From Litoribaculum gwangyangense (GTDB lineage: Bacteria > Bacteroidota > Bacteroidia > Flavobacteriales > Flavobacteriaceae): a stretch of 64,000 bases of DNA. The notes below the pieces were generated by a model. It saw only the letters and a list, made by a program, of their open reading frames with translations, did not search any database and had not been told where the DNA came from. This document shows, one piece after another, positions 27,967-37,691 of this stretch; the first letter of the stretch is position 1; each line of letters opens with the position of its first letter. Both the position numbers and the translations under genes were made by a program. The stretch covers positions 248,001 through 312,000 of the forward strand of contig NZ_BAABJW010000001.1 of assembly GCF_039543505.1 (NCBI RefSeq), given 5' to 3'.

Positions 27967-30900
27967 ATGGCACATTTCAACTATAAAAAATGGAACACTA
28001 TTTTAGGCTGGTTCTCTTTTTTAATAGCGCTTATTACATATACCTTAACCGTTGAACCTACCGTTAGCTTTTGGGATGCCGGTGAATATATTTTAACATC
28101 TTCTAAACTTCAAGTAGGCCATCCACCAGGAGCCCCATTATTCCAAATGATAGGTGCATTTTTCTCCATTTTTACTTTTGGCAATAATGAACTTATTGGA
28201 TGGATGATGAATATGATGAGTGCTGTTTCCAGTGCTTTTACCATATTGTTTATGTTCTGGACTATTACTTTATTGTTGAAAAAATTAACTGGCCATAAAG
28301 AACTTTCCCAACCTAAAGCCATGGCTATTTTAGGTAGTGGTTTAGTAGGCAGTTTAGCGTTTGCTTTTACCGATTCGTTTTGGTTTAATGCCGTTGAAAC
28401 GGAGGTTTACGCAATGGCAACTTTAATTATGTCCATATTATTCTGGCTAGGTTTACGCTGGGAACAAGACATGGATACACCCCGCGGTAATCGTTGGCTG
28501 GTTTTAATTGCTTTCATTATTGGTTTATCTTTTGGAGTGCACTTTATGGGGTTATTAACCATACCAGCTATTGGACTTATTTACTACTTTAAAAATTACA
28601 AAACCATTACCATTAAAAACTTTATTGTAGCCAATGTGGTTTCTGTAGCTGTTTTACTATTTATATTCAAATTGTTAGCACCAAATATTCTTAAAATATT
28701 CAGTATTTCTGAAATCTTTTTTGTGAATAGCATTGGTTTACCATTCAATTCAGGTTCTATCATAGCCGGTATCGTTTTAGTGGCTTTAATTAACTATGCC
28801 TTACGGTTTACTAGAAAAAAAGGTTTTGTTCATTTAAACACAGGAATTCTTTGTGTAACGTTTGTGATTATTGGATTTTCTACTTGGTTGATGTTACCTA
28901 TAAGGGCAAATGCCAATGTGGTGATTAATGAAAATAATCCGTCAAGTGCGAGAGAATTGCTGGCTTATTACAACCTAGAGCAATACCCTGAAACACATCT
29001 GTTTTATGGCCCCCAGTTTACCGATCAATATGCATATTTGGATGAAAACAATCCGTATGTAGATGATAAGCCTAAATATGAAAAAGATTACGAAAAAGGC
29101 AAATACGTAGTAGTTAACGATTATAAAAACGCTAAACAAAATTACAATCACAAACACGCTTCCATTTTACCTCGTATGTGGAGTGCAGAGCATGCTGAAA
29201 ACTACATGATGTTTTCTGGTTTTTTGGATTTTAAACTGAAACCAGAATATCAAATGGAAAACGAATTGCGTTCTGCTATTTCCCAATTTAAAAAAGAAGT
29301 CGCGCAAGGCAATGTAGATTATGAAGATTACAATAATTTCTTAAAGCGTTTTAAAAGTTACATAGAAATTGAAAAGCCATCCTTAGCTAGCAATATTGCT
29401 TATCTTTTTGAATATCAATTGGGCTATATGTATTGGCGTTATTTTATGTGGAATTTTTCTGGAAGACAAGATGATATTCAAGGAAAATATGATAATCACG
29501 GAAATTGGATTACAGGAATTAAATTTATAGATGAATGGCATTTAGGATTTTCGCAAGATAATTTACCAAGTGATGTTAAAAACAATAAAGCACTAAACAC
29601 TTATTATTTATTACCTCTTATTTTAGGTCTTATAGGCTTCTTTTTCTTATTTAATAAAGACAAAAAACTATTTTGGGTCATGCTGGTTTTTTTCCTATTT
29701 ACGGGAATTGCCATTCAAGTGTACACCAACGTGCGCCCTTTTGAACCACGCGAACGTGATTACTCGGTAGTGGGTTCCTTTTATGTTTTTGCCCTTTGGA
29801 TAGGTTTTGGTGTTTATGGTATTTATGATGCTTTAAAAAATAAAATCTCTAAAAAATTACTAGCTCCAGTAACAGCTATAATTTGCCTAATTTTAGTTCC
29901 TGGTATTTTAGCGGCCAACAATTGGGATGACCACGATCGTTCTGGCAAATACACGGCCAAAGCCATGGCTAAAATGTATTTAGACTCTTGTGCTGAAAAT
30001 GCTATTTTATTTACCATTGGTGATAATGACACTTTTGCTTTATGGTATGCTCAAGAAATTGAAGGCTATAGAACTGATGTTCGCGTGGTTAATACCAGTT
30101 TATTTCAAACAGATTGGTATATTGACCAAATGAAACGTAAGGCTTATGAAAGTGATCCTATTCCTTCACAACTCTCACACGATTTATATAAGTATGGCAC
30201 TAATGATTATATCATTATCCAACCTGTTATTAAAGACACCTTAGAAGTAAAACAATTTTTAGATTTTGTTGCCAGTGATAATCCCAGAACAAAATACAAG
30301 TATATTTTGCAACAAGAAGGTGTTGATTTATCACAAGTTCGAAGCCAAGATTTAAACTCAACTTATATGCCAACGCCTTTTCTACGAATTCCTGTAAACA
30401 AGGAAAACGCTCTAAAATCTGGAATTGTTAAACCTGAAGACACAGACGAAATAGTACCTCATATTGATATTGAAGTAAAAGGTGGCGCACTTTATAAAAA
30501 CAGATTGCTTATGCTTGATATTGTTGCCAACAACGAATGGAAACGTCCCATTTATTTTACTGGAGGCAGTTTTGGTGATGATGATTATATCTGGATGAAA
30601 GACTACTTGCAATTAGACGGTATGTGTTATAAATTGGTGCCCATTAGAACCCCTGTTGATAGAGCAAACCCCTTTGATATGGGCCGCGTTGATAGTGATT
30701 TAATGTATGAAAAAGTAAAAAATTGGGATTGGGGAAACAGCGGTAGTTCTAATATTTATCATGATGTTGAAACTCGTAAAAACTCTATTACGTATCGTGG
30801 TAACCTAGCGCGTTTGGCAGAGCAATTAATTAATGAGGACAAACTGAATAAGGCTGAGGAAATCGCAGATATTGCCATGGAAAACATGCCAGTTGAATAC

Positions 30901-31275
30901 TTTGGATATTACACGCTTTTAGAACCTTTCATTAGCACCTATTATGAAGTAGACAGCAAAGAGAAAGCGCAACGTTTATTTAAGGATGTGGCTAAAAAAT
31001 ATCAAGAAAACCTAGCTTATTATAGTAGTTTAAAGATTGATAATCAAGAGCGTTTATTTGAAGATATTTACACTGATATTCAACGTTATAAAGGACTTAT
31101 TGATGTCTTGCTAAAATATGATATTGAGTTTGCTAAAACCGAAGGTAATGTTTTTAATAATTACTTAAGGGCTTTTAAACATTTTTATGGTGATGATGAA
31201 AACGAAGATGAAATAAGAACCGACAAAGATATCCCTACAGATAGTGGTTTGAGGTCAATCGATACATCGAATTAA
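27967..31275 (+). CDS. DUF2723 (GT-C-like) membrane protein
   Basis: 1102 residues. About twelve membrane helices occupy the first 620 residues. The loop after helix 1, SFWDAGEYILTSSKLQVGHP, holds the acidic pair typical of GT-C glycosyltransferases. A large soluble C-terminal part (about 640-1102) contains FTIGDNDTFALWYAQE and TPR-like helices. DUF2723 also defines human TMEM260, a protein O-mannosyltransferase, so a role in protein O-glycosylation at the inner membrane is likely, though the bacterial donor and target are unknown. The deacetylase gene follows after 13 nt. Confidence 0.85.
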   Translation: MAHFNYKKWNTILGWFSFLIALITYTLTVEPTVSFWDAGEYILTSSKLQVGHPPGAPLFQMIGAFFSIFTFGNNELIGWMMNMMSAVSSAFTILFMFWTITLLLKKLTGHKELSQPKAMAILGSGLVGSLAFAFTDSFWFNAVETEVYAMATLIMSILFWLGLRWEQDMDTPRGNRWLVLIAFIIGLSFGVHFMGLLTIPAIGLIYYFKNYKTITIKNFIVANVVSVAVLLFIFKLLAPNILKIFSISEIFFVNSIGLPFNSGSIIAGIVLVALINYALRFTRKKGFVHLNTGILCVTFVIIGFSTWLMLPIRANANVVINENNPSSARELLAYYNLEQYPETHLFYGPQFTDQYAYLDENNPYVDDKPKYEKDYEKGKYVVVNDYKNAKQNYNHKHASILPRMWSAEHAENYMMFSGFLDFKLKPEYQMENELRSAISQFKKEVAQGNVDYEDYNNFLKRFKSYIEIEKPSLASNIAYLFEYQLGYMYWRYFMWNFSGRQDDIQGKYDNHGNWITGIKFIDEWHLGFSQDNLPSDVKNNKALNTYYLLPLILGLIGFFFLFNKDKKLFWVMLVFFLFTGIAIQVYTNVRPFEPRERDYSVVGSFYVFALWIGFGVYGIYDALKNKISKKLLAPVTAIICLILVPGILAANNWDDHDRSGKYTAKAMAKMYLDSCAENAILFTIGDNDTFALWYAQEIEGYRTDVRVVNTSLFQTDWYIDQMKRKAYESDPIPSQLSHDLYKYGTNDYIIIQPVIKDTLEVKQFLDFVASDNPRTKYKYILQQEGVDLSQVRSQDLNSTYMPTPFLRIPVNKENALKSGIVKPEDTDEIVPHIDIEVKGGALYKNRLLMLDIVANNEWKRPIYFTGGSFGDDDYIWMKDYLQLDGMCYKLVPIRTPVDRANPFDMGRVDSDLMYEKVKNWDWGNSGSSNIYHDVETRKNSITYRGNLARLAEQLINEDKLNKAEEIADIAMENMPVEYFGYYTLLEPFISTYYEVDSKEKAQRLFKDVAKKYQENLAYYSSLKIDNQERLFEDIYTDIQRYKGLIDVLLKYDIEFAKTEGNVFNNYLRAFKHFYGDDENEDEIRTDKDIPTDSGLRSIDTSN

Positions 31276-31288
31276 CAAGGAAGAAGGT

Positions 31289-31957
31289 ATGACCTTTACA
31301 CCCATAAAAACACCCATTGTCGCAAAAAAATTATTCCCAAATTATGTTTGGGATATCCCTGCCAATGATAAGGTTATTTATTTAACATTTGATGATGGTC
31401 CAACCCCAGAAATAACCAATTGGACTCTAAAAACATTAAAGGCTTATAAGGCCAAAGCTACTTTTTTTTGTATTGGAGATAATATTGAAAAACACCCCGA
31501 TATCTTTTATAATGTTTTAAACGATGGGCATACTATTGGAAACCATACCCAAAATCATATTAAAGGTTGGAAAACCAAAACAAAAGATTATTTAAATAAT
31601 ATCACTGAAGCAAAAAAAGTAATTGATTCTCATAAAGAAAAATTTTCAATTGCAAATCGTCAATCTACAATCAACAATCTTTTTAGGCCTCCTTATGGAC
31701 AAATTTCCCCAAAACAAGGCAAAACTTTAATAAGTTTGGGATACAAAATCATTATGTGGGATGTACTATCTTTTGATTGGGATAAGAGTATAACACCAGA
31801 ACTGTGTTTGAATAATGTTACCTCAAAAGCTAAAAACGGCAGTATTGTAGTATTTCACGATAGCATTAAGGCGTCAAAAAATATGCAATATGCACTTCCA
31901 AAAGTTTTGGATTATTTTAATGGTAAAGGATTTCAATTTAAGTCTTTGGAATATTAA
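31289..31957 (+). CDS. Polysaccharide deacetylase (NodB homology) family protein
   Basis: 222 residues with all five NodB motifs: TFDDGP (about 34-39), HTIGNHTQNH, FRPPYGQ, MWDVLSFDWD and VVFHDS. The metal triad D-H-H is therefore intact, predicting a metal-dependent N- or O-deacetylase acting on a glycan. No signal peptide is evident, which is common for this short flavobacterial type. It lies 13 nt downstream of the DUF2723 gene, so a shared glycan pathway is possible. Its stop codon overlaps that of the convergent thioredoxin-like gene by 4 nt. Confidence 0.9.
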   Translation: MTFTPIKTPIVAKKLFPNYVWDIPANDKVIYLTFDDGPTPEITNWTLKTLKAYKAKATFFCIGDNIEKHPDIFYNVLNDGHTIGNHTQNHIKGWKTKTKDYLNNITEAKKVIDSHKEKFSIANRQSTINNLFRPPYGQISPKQGKTLISLGYKIIMWDVLSFDWDKSITPELCLNNVTSKAKNGSIVVFHDSIKASKNMQYALPKVLDYFNGKGFQFKSLEY

Positions 31958-32250
31958 ATATATTTCTGAATAATCCCAATAAGCGTGTTGGCATCTTGCT
32001 CGCCACTTTGCCTCCATTTCATCTCACCATCCTTATAAATAATGAGAGTTGGTAAAGTTTTTACACGCAAGGCTTCAGCTAATTCTTCGTTTTTTTCAAC
32101 ATCAATTTTAATGACTTTAGCTTTATCACCCAGAGCCGCCGCAACATCTCTTAAAGTAAGATGCATAGCTTCCGATTGTTCATTCCATTCTGTGTAGAAA
32201 TCTAACAATACAGGAATGTCAACATCTATAAGTTCTCCAAATTTTGACAT
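31954..32250 (-). CDS. Thioredoxin-fold protein without active-site cysteines
   Basis: 98 residues with a full thioredoxin fold: LLDFYTEWNEQSEAMHLTL, then KVIKIDVEKNEELAEALRVK and the cis-Pro loop TLPTLIIYKDGE. Where thioredoxin has WCGPCK this protein has WNEQSE, and the protein contains no Cys at all, so it cannot be a disulfide reductase. The rest of the fold is well kept, arguing against decay; a binding or chaperone-like role is more likely. Preceded by its own -7 box at 32282-32289. Confidence 0.9.
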   Translation of the reverse strand: MSKFGELIDVDIPVLLDFYTEWNEQSEAMHLTLRDVAAALGDKAKVIKIDVEKNEELAEALRVKTLPTLIIYKDGEMKWRQSGEQDANTLIGIIQKYI

Positions 32251-32281
32251 ACTTTATTTTTATTAGTCAAATGTGCTAATA

Positions 32282-32289
32282 CAAATATA
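32282..32289 (-). promoter_or_regulatory. -7 box before the thioredoxin-like gene
   Basis: TATATTTG on the minus strand, an exact TAnnTTTG, 32 nt before the ATG at 32250 and in the gap after the metallophosphoesterase gene. Confidence 0.45.
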
Positions 32290-32303
32290 GCATTTCTTCC
32301 GAA

Positions 32304-33539
32304 TTATGCGTTATTTGTAGTCTTTTTAAGCTCAATAACGGTGATTTCTGGCCAAATCCCCACACGCCCCGGAAATGCCAAATAACCAAAACCTCTGTTT
32401 ACATTTATATACTTACCCATTTCTTTGTAAATACCTGCCCAATATTTATAGCGCCATTTTACAGGACTCCACTTAAACCAACCCGGAATTTCAATACCGA
32501 ATTGCATCCCATGCGTATGGCCACTTAAGGTTAAATGATAGTGATAATCATCATTAATTACTTCTTTTTCCCAATGTGATGGATCATGACTCATCAATAT
32601 TTTGAAATCATCTTTTTTTATCCCAGCAGCAGCTTGCTTTAAATCCCCCGCTTTTTTAAATCCGCCAGCTCCCCAATTTTCAACACCAACCAAAGCAATT
32701 TTTTGTCCGTTTTTTTCTAAATACCTGCTTTCATTCAACAACAAATCAAAACCCATTTCTTTTTGAAGCGTTTTTAAATCCTCTAGATTTTTATGTTTAG
32801 CTTCATCTGAATCCCAATACACATAATCCCCATAATCATGATTGCCTAAAACTGAAAAAACACCATCCTTTGCCTTAAGTTTATTAAAAACCGTTTTATA
32901 AGGGACTAATTCCTCGGTAATATTATTAACAATATCACCAGTAAACAATATGACGTCGCTTTGTTGTTCATTTATTAATTCAACGCCGTATTTAACTTTA
33001 TCTATATTATCAAAACTACCTGAGTGAATATCACTAATTTGCGTAATTTTATAACCATCAAAAGCTTCGGGTAAATCTTCAAAATGTAGGGTATATTTAA
33101 AAACCTTGTAGTTGTATTTCCCTTTATAAATACCATAGATAATGGATGCCAATGGTATCGCTGCAATACCTAAAGCCATCTTGCTTATAAACTGTCTTCT
33201 AGACGCAAAATAGTTGCCTTTGGCCGTCTCACCTTCGGTAAAATATCTAAATAGAGCTTGAGGTAATCTAAAGATATCCTCACTTAACATGATGGCCAAC
33301 ATCACTATCTTAGGTACTATTAGAGCCACTAAAAATCCAAAAGCAAATGCATGGGCATGAGAAAATCCATCTCGCCTATTGAAACCGTAATAATGAAACA
33401 CAAAATTAGCAATAACCAATGTAGTGATGAGCCAATATAATCCGTGTAACCAGTTGTTTTTTGTAACTGTTTTAAATGCCTGAAAAGCATATAAGTCTAT
33501 TATTATAAAAACAACTAAAAAAATAATCCAACGTAGCAT
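32304..33539 (-). CDS. Membrane-anchored metallophosphoesterase
   Basis: 411 residues. Four or five N-terminal helices (to about residue 150) carry a calcineurin-like phosphoesterase domain with the full metal-site series: ISDIHSG, FTGDIVNN, VLGNHDYGD, LMSHDPSHW and LSGHTHGMQFG. Two metals should be bound and the domain should face outward or inward from the inner membrane; topology is not settled by sequence. The family (YkuE/YaeI-like) includes UDP-diacylglucosamine-type lipid phosphoesterases, but the substrate here is unknown. Confidence 0.92.
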   Translation of the reverse strand: MLRWIIFLVVFIIIDLYAFQAFKTVTKNNWLHGLYWLITTLVIANFVFHYYGFNRRDGFSHAHAFAFGFLVALIVPKIVMLAIMLSEDIFRLPQALFRYFTEGETAKGNYFASRRQFISKMALGIAAIPLASIIYGIYKGKYNYKVFKYTLHFEDLPEAFDGYKITQISDIHSGSFDNIDKVKYGVELINEQQSDVILFTGDIVNNITEELVPYKTVFNKLKAKDGVFSVLGNHDYGDYVYWDSDEAKHKNLEDLKTLQKEMGFDLLLNESRYLEKNGQKIALVGVENWGAGGFKKAGDLKQAAAGIKKDDFKILMSHDPSHWEKEVINDDYHYHLTLSGHTHGMQFGIEIPGWFKWSPVKWRYKYWAGIYKEMGKYINVNRGFGYLAFPGRVGIWPEITVIELKKTTNNA

Positions 33540-33553
33540 ACCTCTTTTTTTTT

Positions 33554-33561
33554 CAAAGATA
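33554..33561 (-). promoter_or_regulatory. -7 box before the metallophosphoesterase gene
   Basis: TATCTTTG on the minus strand, 14 nt before the ATG at 33539; exact TAnnTTTG, no clear -33. Confidence 0.4.
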
Positions 33562-33675
33562 ATGGTATTATAAATTTATACTCCCCAAGTAGATTTTATT
33601 TAACTAATTGTTAAGGTTTTATTTGAAGTTAGAAATCCAAATAGCATAAAACGCTGTTTTACGATTAACTTTTTG

Positions 33676-33683
33676 TAGTTTTG
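33676..33683 (+). promoter_or_regulatory. -7 box before polA
   Basis: TAGTTTTG matches TAnnTTTG, 22 nt before the polA ATG at 33706; no clear -33. Confidence 0.4.
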
Positions 33684-33705
33684 GTTTTCTATCAAAATCA
33701 AATCC

Positions 33706-36555
33706 ATGTCCGATCAAAAACGCCTTTTTTTAGTAGATGCTTATGCCCTTATTTTTCGTGGTTATTATGCCTTTATAAAAAACCCAAGAATCAACTCAAA
33801 AGGAGTTGACACCTCAGCCATTATGGGGTTTATGAACTCGCTTTTGGATGTGATAAAGCGGGAACGCCCAGACCATTTAGCCGTATGTTTTGATAAAGGT
33901 GGAAGTGCCGATAGAGTTGAAATGTTTGAAGCATACAAAGCCAACCGAGATGAAACTCCGGAAGCGATAAAAGTAGCGGTTCCTTACATTGAACAAATCC
34001 TAAGAGCCATGCATATCCCTATTATGGTAAAGGAAGGGTTCGAAGCCGATGACGTTATAGGCACCTTATCAAAACAAGCCGAAAAAGAGGGTTATAAAAC
34101 ATTTATGGTAACCCCAGATAAAGATTTTGCGCAGTTGGTAAGTGACAATATTTTTATGTATCGCCCAGTTTTTGGAGGTGGTTATGAAACTTGGGGCATT
34201 GAGGAAGTGAAGAAAAAATTTGAGGTAGATGACCCTTTGCAAGTCATTGACTTTTTGGGAATGATGGGCGATTCCTCCGATAATATCCCCGGGCTACCAG
34301 GTGTGGGTGAAAAAACAGCCAAAAAACTACTTGCAGAATATGGAAGTATGGAAAACTTACTTGCCAATACGCATGAGCTTAAGGGCAAAATGAAGGAGAA
34401 AATTGAGGCTTCCAAAGAATTGGGCATGCTCTCCAAAAAACTGGCCACCATTATGTTGGATGTTCCAGTAGAATTTGATGCCAAAGACTTTGAGTTGGAT
34501 CATCCCGATATCCAAAAAGTAACCAAGATTTTTCAAGAACTGGAATTTCGTCAATTATTATCCAATTTTCAAAAAACATTTGCTGTTGAAGATTCATCTG
34601 CCGAAACCGATACAGAAGAAACTCCTTCTAAAGAAAACTCAAAAACACCAAAAACTTCAAAACCATCAGCTGGAGCTGGTCAATTTTCTTTGTTTGATGC
34701 CCAAGGCAATGAGGATGTTATTGTTTCTACTCAAAGTTCCAGAAACACTTCTGAAACAACTTCACACCTTTACCAAAGTATTGCACCAGGATTGGCGACC
34801 AAGCTATTTATTCAAAATTTAATGAAGCAATCTAGTGTGTGTTTTGATACTGAAACTACTGGCATAGATCCCATAACTGCCGAATTGGTGGGTATTGCTT
34901 TTTCTTGGGAAGTTGGTAAAGGGTTTTACTTACCGTTTCCAGAAAATAAAGATGATGCTCAAGAATTAATAGAACAATTACGCCCATTTTTTGAAAGTGA
35001 AACCATTGAAAAAATTGGTCAGAATTTAAAATATGATATCAAGGTTCTTCGAAAATATAACATCAAAGTAAAAGGCAAATTATTCGATACCATGTTGGCC
35101 CATTACCTCATCAATCCTGATATGCGCCACAACATGGATGTATTGGCTGAAACCTATTTGAATTACACCCCCATTTCCATTGAAGAATTAATTGGAAAGA
35201 AAGGAAAGAACCAATTATCAATGCGCGATGTGCCTTTGGAAAAACAAACCGAATACGCTGTCGAAGATGCCGATGTCACCCTTCAACTTAAAGAGCATTT
35301 TGAGAAAGAATTAGGCGAAGCCAACACCCAAAAATTGTTTGATGACATTGAAATTCCGTTGCTTAGAGTTTTAGCCGATATGGAATTAGAAGGCATTAAA
35401 CTTGATAAAGAATTCTTGAACTCGCTTTCTGAAGAGTTAGATAACGATATTAAAAATTTAGAAACAAACATCTACAAAGAAGCTGGTGAAGAATTTAATA
35501 TAGCCTCACCAAAACAATTGGGCGATATTCTATTTGATAAATTAAAATTGGTGGATAAGCCCAAAAAAACCAAAACAGGACAATATGCCACTTCCGAAGA
35601 TATTTTAAGCTACCTCGCCAAAGACCATGAGATAATCAAACACATTTTAGAGTACAGAACATTAGCCAAGCTAAAAAGCACCTATGTGGATGCTTTACCA
35701 ACACAGGTTGAAGCCAGCACAGGACGCGTACATACTGATTATATGCAAACTGTGGCCGCCACGGGACGTTTAAGTAGCAATAACCCGAACTTACAAAACA
35801 TACCCATTAGAACGGAACGAGGTCGTCAGGTAAGAAAAGCATTTATTCCTAGAAATGATGATTACACTTTACTATCGGCCGATTATTCTCAAATAGAATT
35901 GCGCATCATTGCGGCTCTAAGCAAAGAGGAAACCATGATCAATGCATTTAAGCACGGTGAAGATATTCATGCTTCCACCGCATCAAAAGTATTTAATGTG
36001 CCCATTGAAAATGTGACTCGTGAACAACGAAGCAATGCCAAAACCGTCAATTTTGGTATTATTTATGGGGTTTCTGCATTCGGATTAAGCAATCAAACCG
36101 ATTTATCACGAAGTGAAGCCAAAGAATTGATAGACACTTATTATGCTACCTATCCAAAACTTAAAAGTTATATAAGTGAGCAAGTCGATTTTGCTCGGGA
36201 TCATGGTTATGTGCAAACGGTTTTAGGAAGACGCCGCTATCTAAAGGACATCAATTCCCGCAACGCGGTGGTTCGTAGCGCTGCCGAACGTAATGCGGTG
36301 AATGCGCCCATTCAAGGTAGTGCTGCCGACATTATAAAAATTGCCATGATAAATATTTACAACAAACTAGAAGCTGGTAATTACAAAACAAAAATGTTAT
36401 TGCAAGTACATGATGAATTGGTTTTTGATGTTTATAAGCCAGAATTGGATACTATAAAATCGCTAGTTAAAATGGAAATGGAAAATGCATACAAACTGGA
36501 AGTTCCCTTGGATGTTGATTTAGGATCTGGAAACAATTGGTTGGAAGCACATTAA
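33706..36555 (+). CDS. polA: DNA polymerase I
   Basis: 949 residues with three domains. The 5'-nuclease (1-290) starts KRLFLVDAYALIFRGYYAF and contains GLPGVGEKTA. The 3'-5' exonuclease (about 365-545) has its catalytic acids intact in CFDTETTGIDP, IGQNLKYDIKVL and YAVEDADVT. The polymerase (about 550-949) shows motif A LLSADYSQIELRI, motif B with NAKTVNFGIIYGVSAFGLS and motif C LQVHDELVFD. An acidic, Ser/Thr-rich linker (about 295-345) joins nuclease and exonuclease. It performs Okazaki fragment processing and repair synthesis. Confidence 0.98.
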   Translation: MSDQKRLFLVDAYALIFRGYYAFIKNPRINSKGVDTSAIMGFMNSLLDVIKRERPDHLAVCFDKGGSADRVEMFEAYKANRDETPEAIKVAVPYIEQILRAMHIPIMVKEGFEADDVIGTLSKQAEKEGYKTFMVTPDKDFAQLVSDNIFMYRPVFGGGYETWGIEEVKKKFEVDDPLQVIDFLGMMGDSSDNIPGLPGVGEKTAKKLLAEYGSMENLLANTHELKGKMKEKIEASKELGMLSKKLATIMLDVPVEFDAKDFELDHPDIQKVTKIFQELEFRQLLSNFQKTFAVEDSSAETDTEETPSKENSKTPKTSKPSAGAGQFSLFDAQGNEDVIVSTQSSRNTSETTSHLYQSIAPGLATKLFIQNLMKQSSVCFDTETTGIDPITAELVGIAFSWEVGKGFYLPFPENKDDAQELIEQLRPFFESETIEKIGQNLKYDIKVLRKYNIKVKGKLFDTMLAHYLINPDMRHNMDVLAETYLNYTPISIEELIGKKGKNQLSMRDVPLEKQTEYAVEDADVTLQLKEHFEKELGEANTQKLFDDIEIPLLRVLADMELEGIKLDKEFLNSLSEELDNDIKNLETNIYKEAGEEFNIASPKQLGDILFDKLKLVDKPKKTKTGQYATSEDILSYLAKDHEIIKHILEYRTLAKLKSTYVDALPTQVEASTGRVHTDYMQTVAATGRLSSNNPNLQNIPIRTERGRQVRKAFIPRNDDYTLLSADYSQIELRIIAALSKEETMINAFKHGEDIHASTASKVFNVPIENVTREQRSNAKTVNFGIIYGVSAFGLSNQTDLSRSEAKELIDTYYATYPKLKSYISEQVDFARDHGYVQTVLGRRRYLKDINSRNAVVRSAAERNAVNAPIQGSAADIIKIAMINIYNKLEAGNYKTKMLLQVHDELVFDVYKPELDTIKSLVKMEMENAYKLEVPLDVDLGSGNNWLEAH

Positions 36556-36571
36556 TAACTCATTTTTTAAC

Positions 36572-36579
36572 TATTTTTG
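36572..36579 (+). promoter_or_regulatory. -7 box before the threonylcarbamoyl-AMP synthase gene
   Basis: TATTTTTG fits TAnnTTTG and ends 18 nt before the ATG at 36598; it covers the alternative TTG at 36577, supporting the later start. Confidence 0.5.
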
Positions 36580-36597
36580 CAGGCATTTTGTTTAGTT

Positions 36598-37560
36598 ATG
36601 AGTATTATATCATCAGATATTTCCAAAGCAGTTAACATCTTAAAGGATGAAGAATTGGTTGCCATTCCTACAGAAACAGTTTATGGCTTAGCTGGAAATA
36701 TTTATAGTGAAAAAGCTATTAATACTATTTTTGAAACTAAAAAACGTCCTTTTTTTAACCCTTTAATTGTTCACATTCCTTCAATTAATTATTTAAATAA
36801 CATTGCGAAGGACATTCCTGAAAAAGCAATGCACCTAGCAACTGCATTTTGGCCTGGACCTTTAACGTTGGTTTTAAAAAAACAACCCGGTATCCCAGAT
36901 TTAATAACAGCAGGAAAAGATACGGTAGCGGTTCGTGTTCCAAATCATCCCGTAACACTAGAATTATTACAATCTCTTGATTTTCCGCTCGCAGCTCCTA
37001 GCGCCAACCCTTTTGGAAGCATTAGCCCTACTACCGCTAAACATGTGGAAAACTATTTTAAAGAGGATATTAAAATGGTTTTAGAAGGCGGTTCATGCAA
37101 AAACGGTATTGAATCTACCATTATTGGTTTTGAAAACGAAATACCTGTAGTGTATCGTTTGGGTTCTATTTCCATTGAAGCAATCGAATCTGTGGTTGGA
37201 AAAATATCTATAAAAAACAAAAAAGAACTCAAGCCTGATGCGCCTGGCATGTTAGCACGTCACTATGCCCCTACTACAAAAACCATCTTAACAACTAATA
37301 TTCCCGAAGAATTAAATAAATATATAGGTAAAAGAATAGGTATACTTGTTTTTAATAACATCATTAAAAATGATTCAATAAAATATGTAATTACGTTATC
37401 TAAAAACGGAGATTTAGTTGAGGCCGCTTCTAATTTGTATAGTGCTTTACATGAGTTAGATCATCAAAATTTAGATATTATTATTGCTGAAAAATTACCG
37501 GATTTTGGTTTAGGAAAATCCATAAACGACCGGTTGCAACGTGCTACTTTTAGTCATTAA
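36598..37560 (+). CDS. L-threonylcarbamoyladenylate synthase (Sua5/YwlC type)
   Basis: 320 residues from the ATG at 36598. The YrdC domain (1-205) has IPTETVYGLAGN, the KKRPFFNPLIVHI substrate loop and WPGPLTLVLKK. The C-terminal Sua5 domain (about 240-320) includes PDAPGMLARHYAP. Makes threonylcarbamoyl-AMP from threonine, bicarbonate and ATP for the t6A37 modification of ANN-decoding tRNAs. Being Sua5-like rather than the short TsaC form is usual in Bacteroidota. Confidence 0.94.
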   Translation: MSIISSDISKAVNILKDEELVAIPTETVYGLAGNIYSEKAINTIFETKKRPFFNPLIVHIPSINYLNNIAKDIPEKAMHLATAFWPGPLTLVLKKQPGIPDLITAGKDTVAVRVPNHPVTLELLQSLDFPLAAPSANPFGSISPTTAKHVENYFKEDIKMVLEGGSCKNGIESTIIGFENEIPVVYRLGSISIEAIESVVGKISIKNKKELKPDAPGMLARHYAPTTKTILTTNIPEELNKYIGKRIGILVFNNIIKNDSIKYVITLSKNGDLVEAASNLYSALHELDHQNLDIIIAEKLPDFGLGKSINDRLQRATFSH

Positions 37561-37613
37561 TTTTTTTAGATAGTAGTTATCTGATTTTCAACAATAAAAA
37601 AACGTATTCTAGA

Positions 37614-37644
37614 TTTGGTAATCCCGTAGTTTATCGTAAATTTG
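37614..37644 (+). promoter_or_regulatory. Consensus Bacteroidota promoter of rplM-rpsI
   Basis: TTTG at 37614-37617, a 19-nt spacer and TAAATTTG at 37637-37644: a full match to TTTG-N19-TAnnTTTG, 47 nt before the GTG start of rplM. One of the two complete consensus promoters in the window, in keeping with a highly expressed ribosomal operon. Confidence 0.85.
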
Positions 37645-37691
37645 CAAACTCTTTTTGAGAGAGGAATGTTTAATTAGAAAAAATTATAAGT

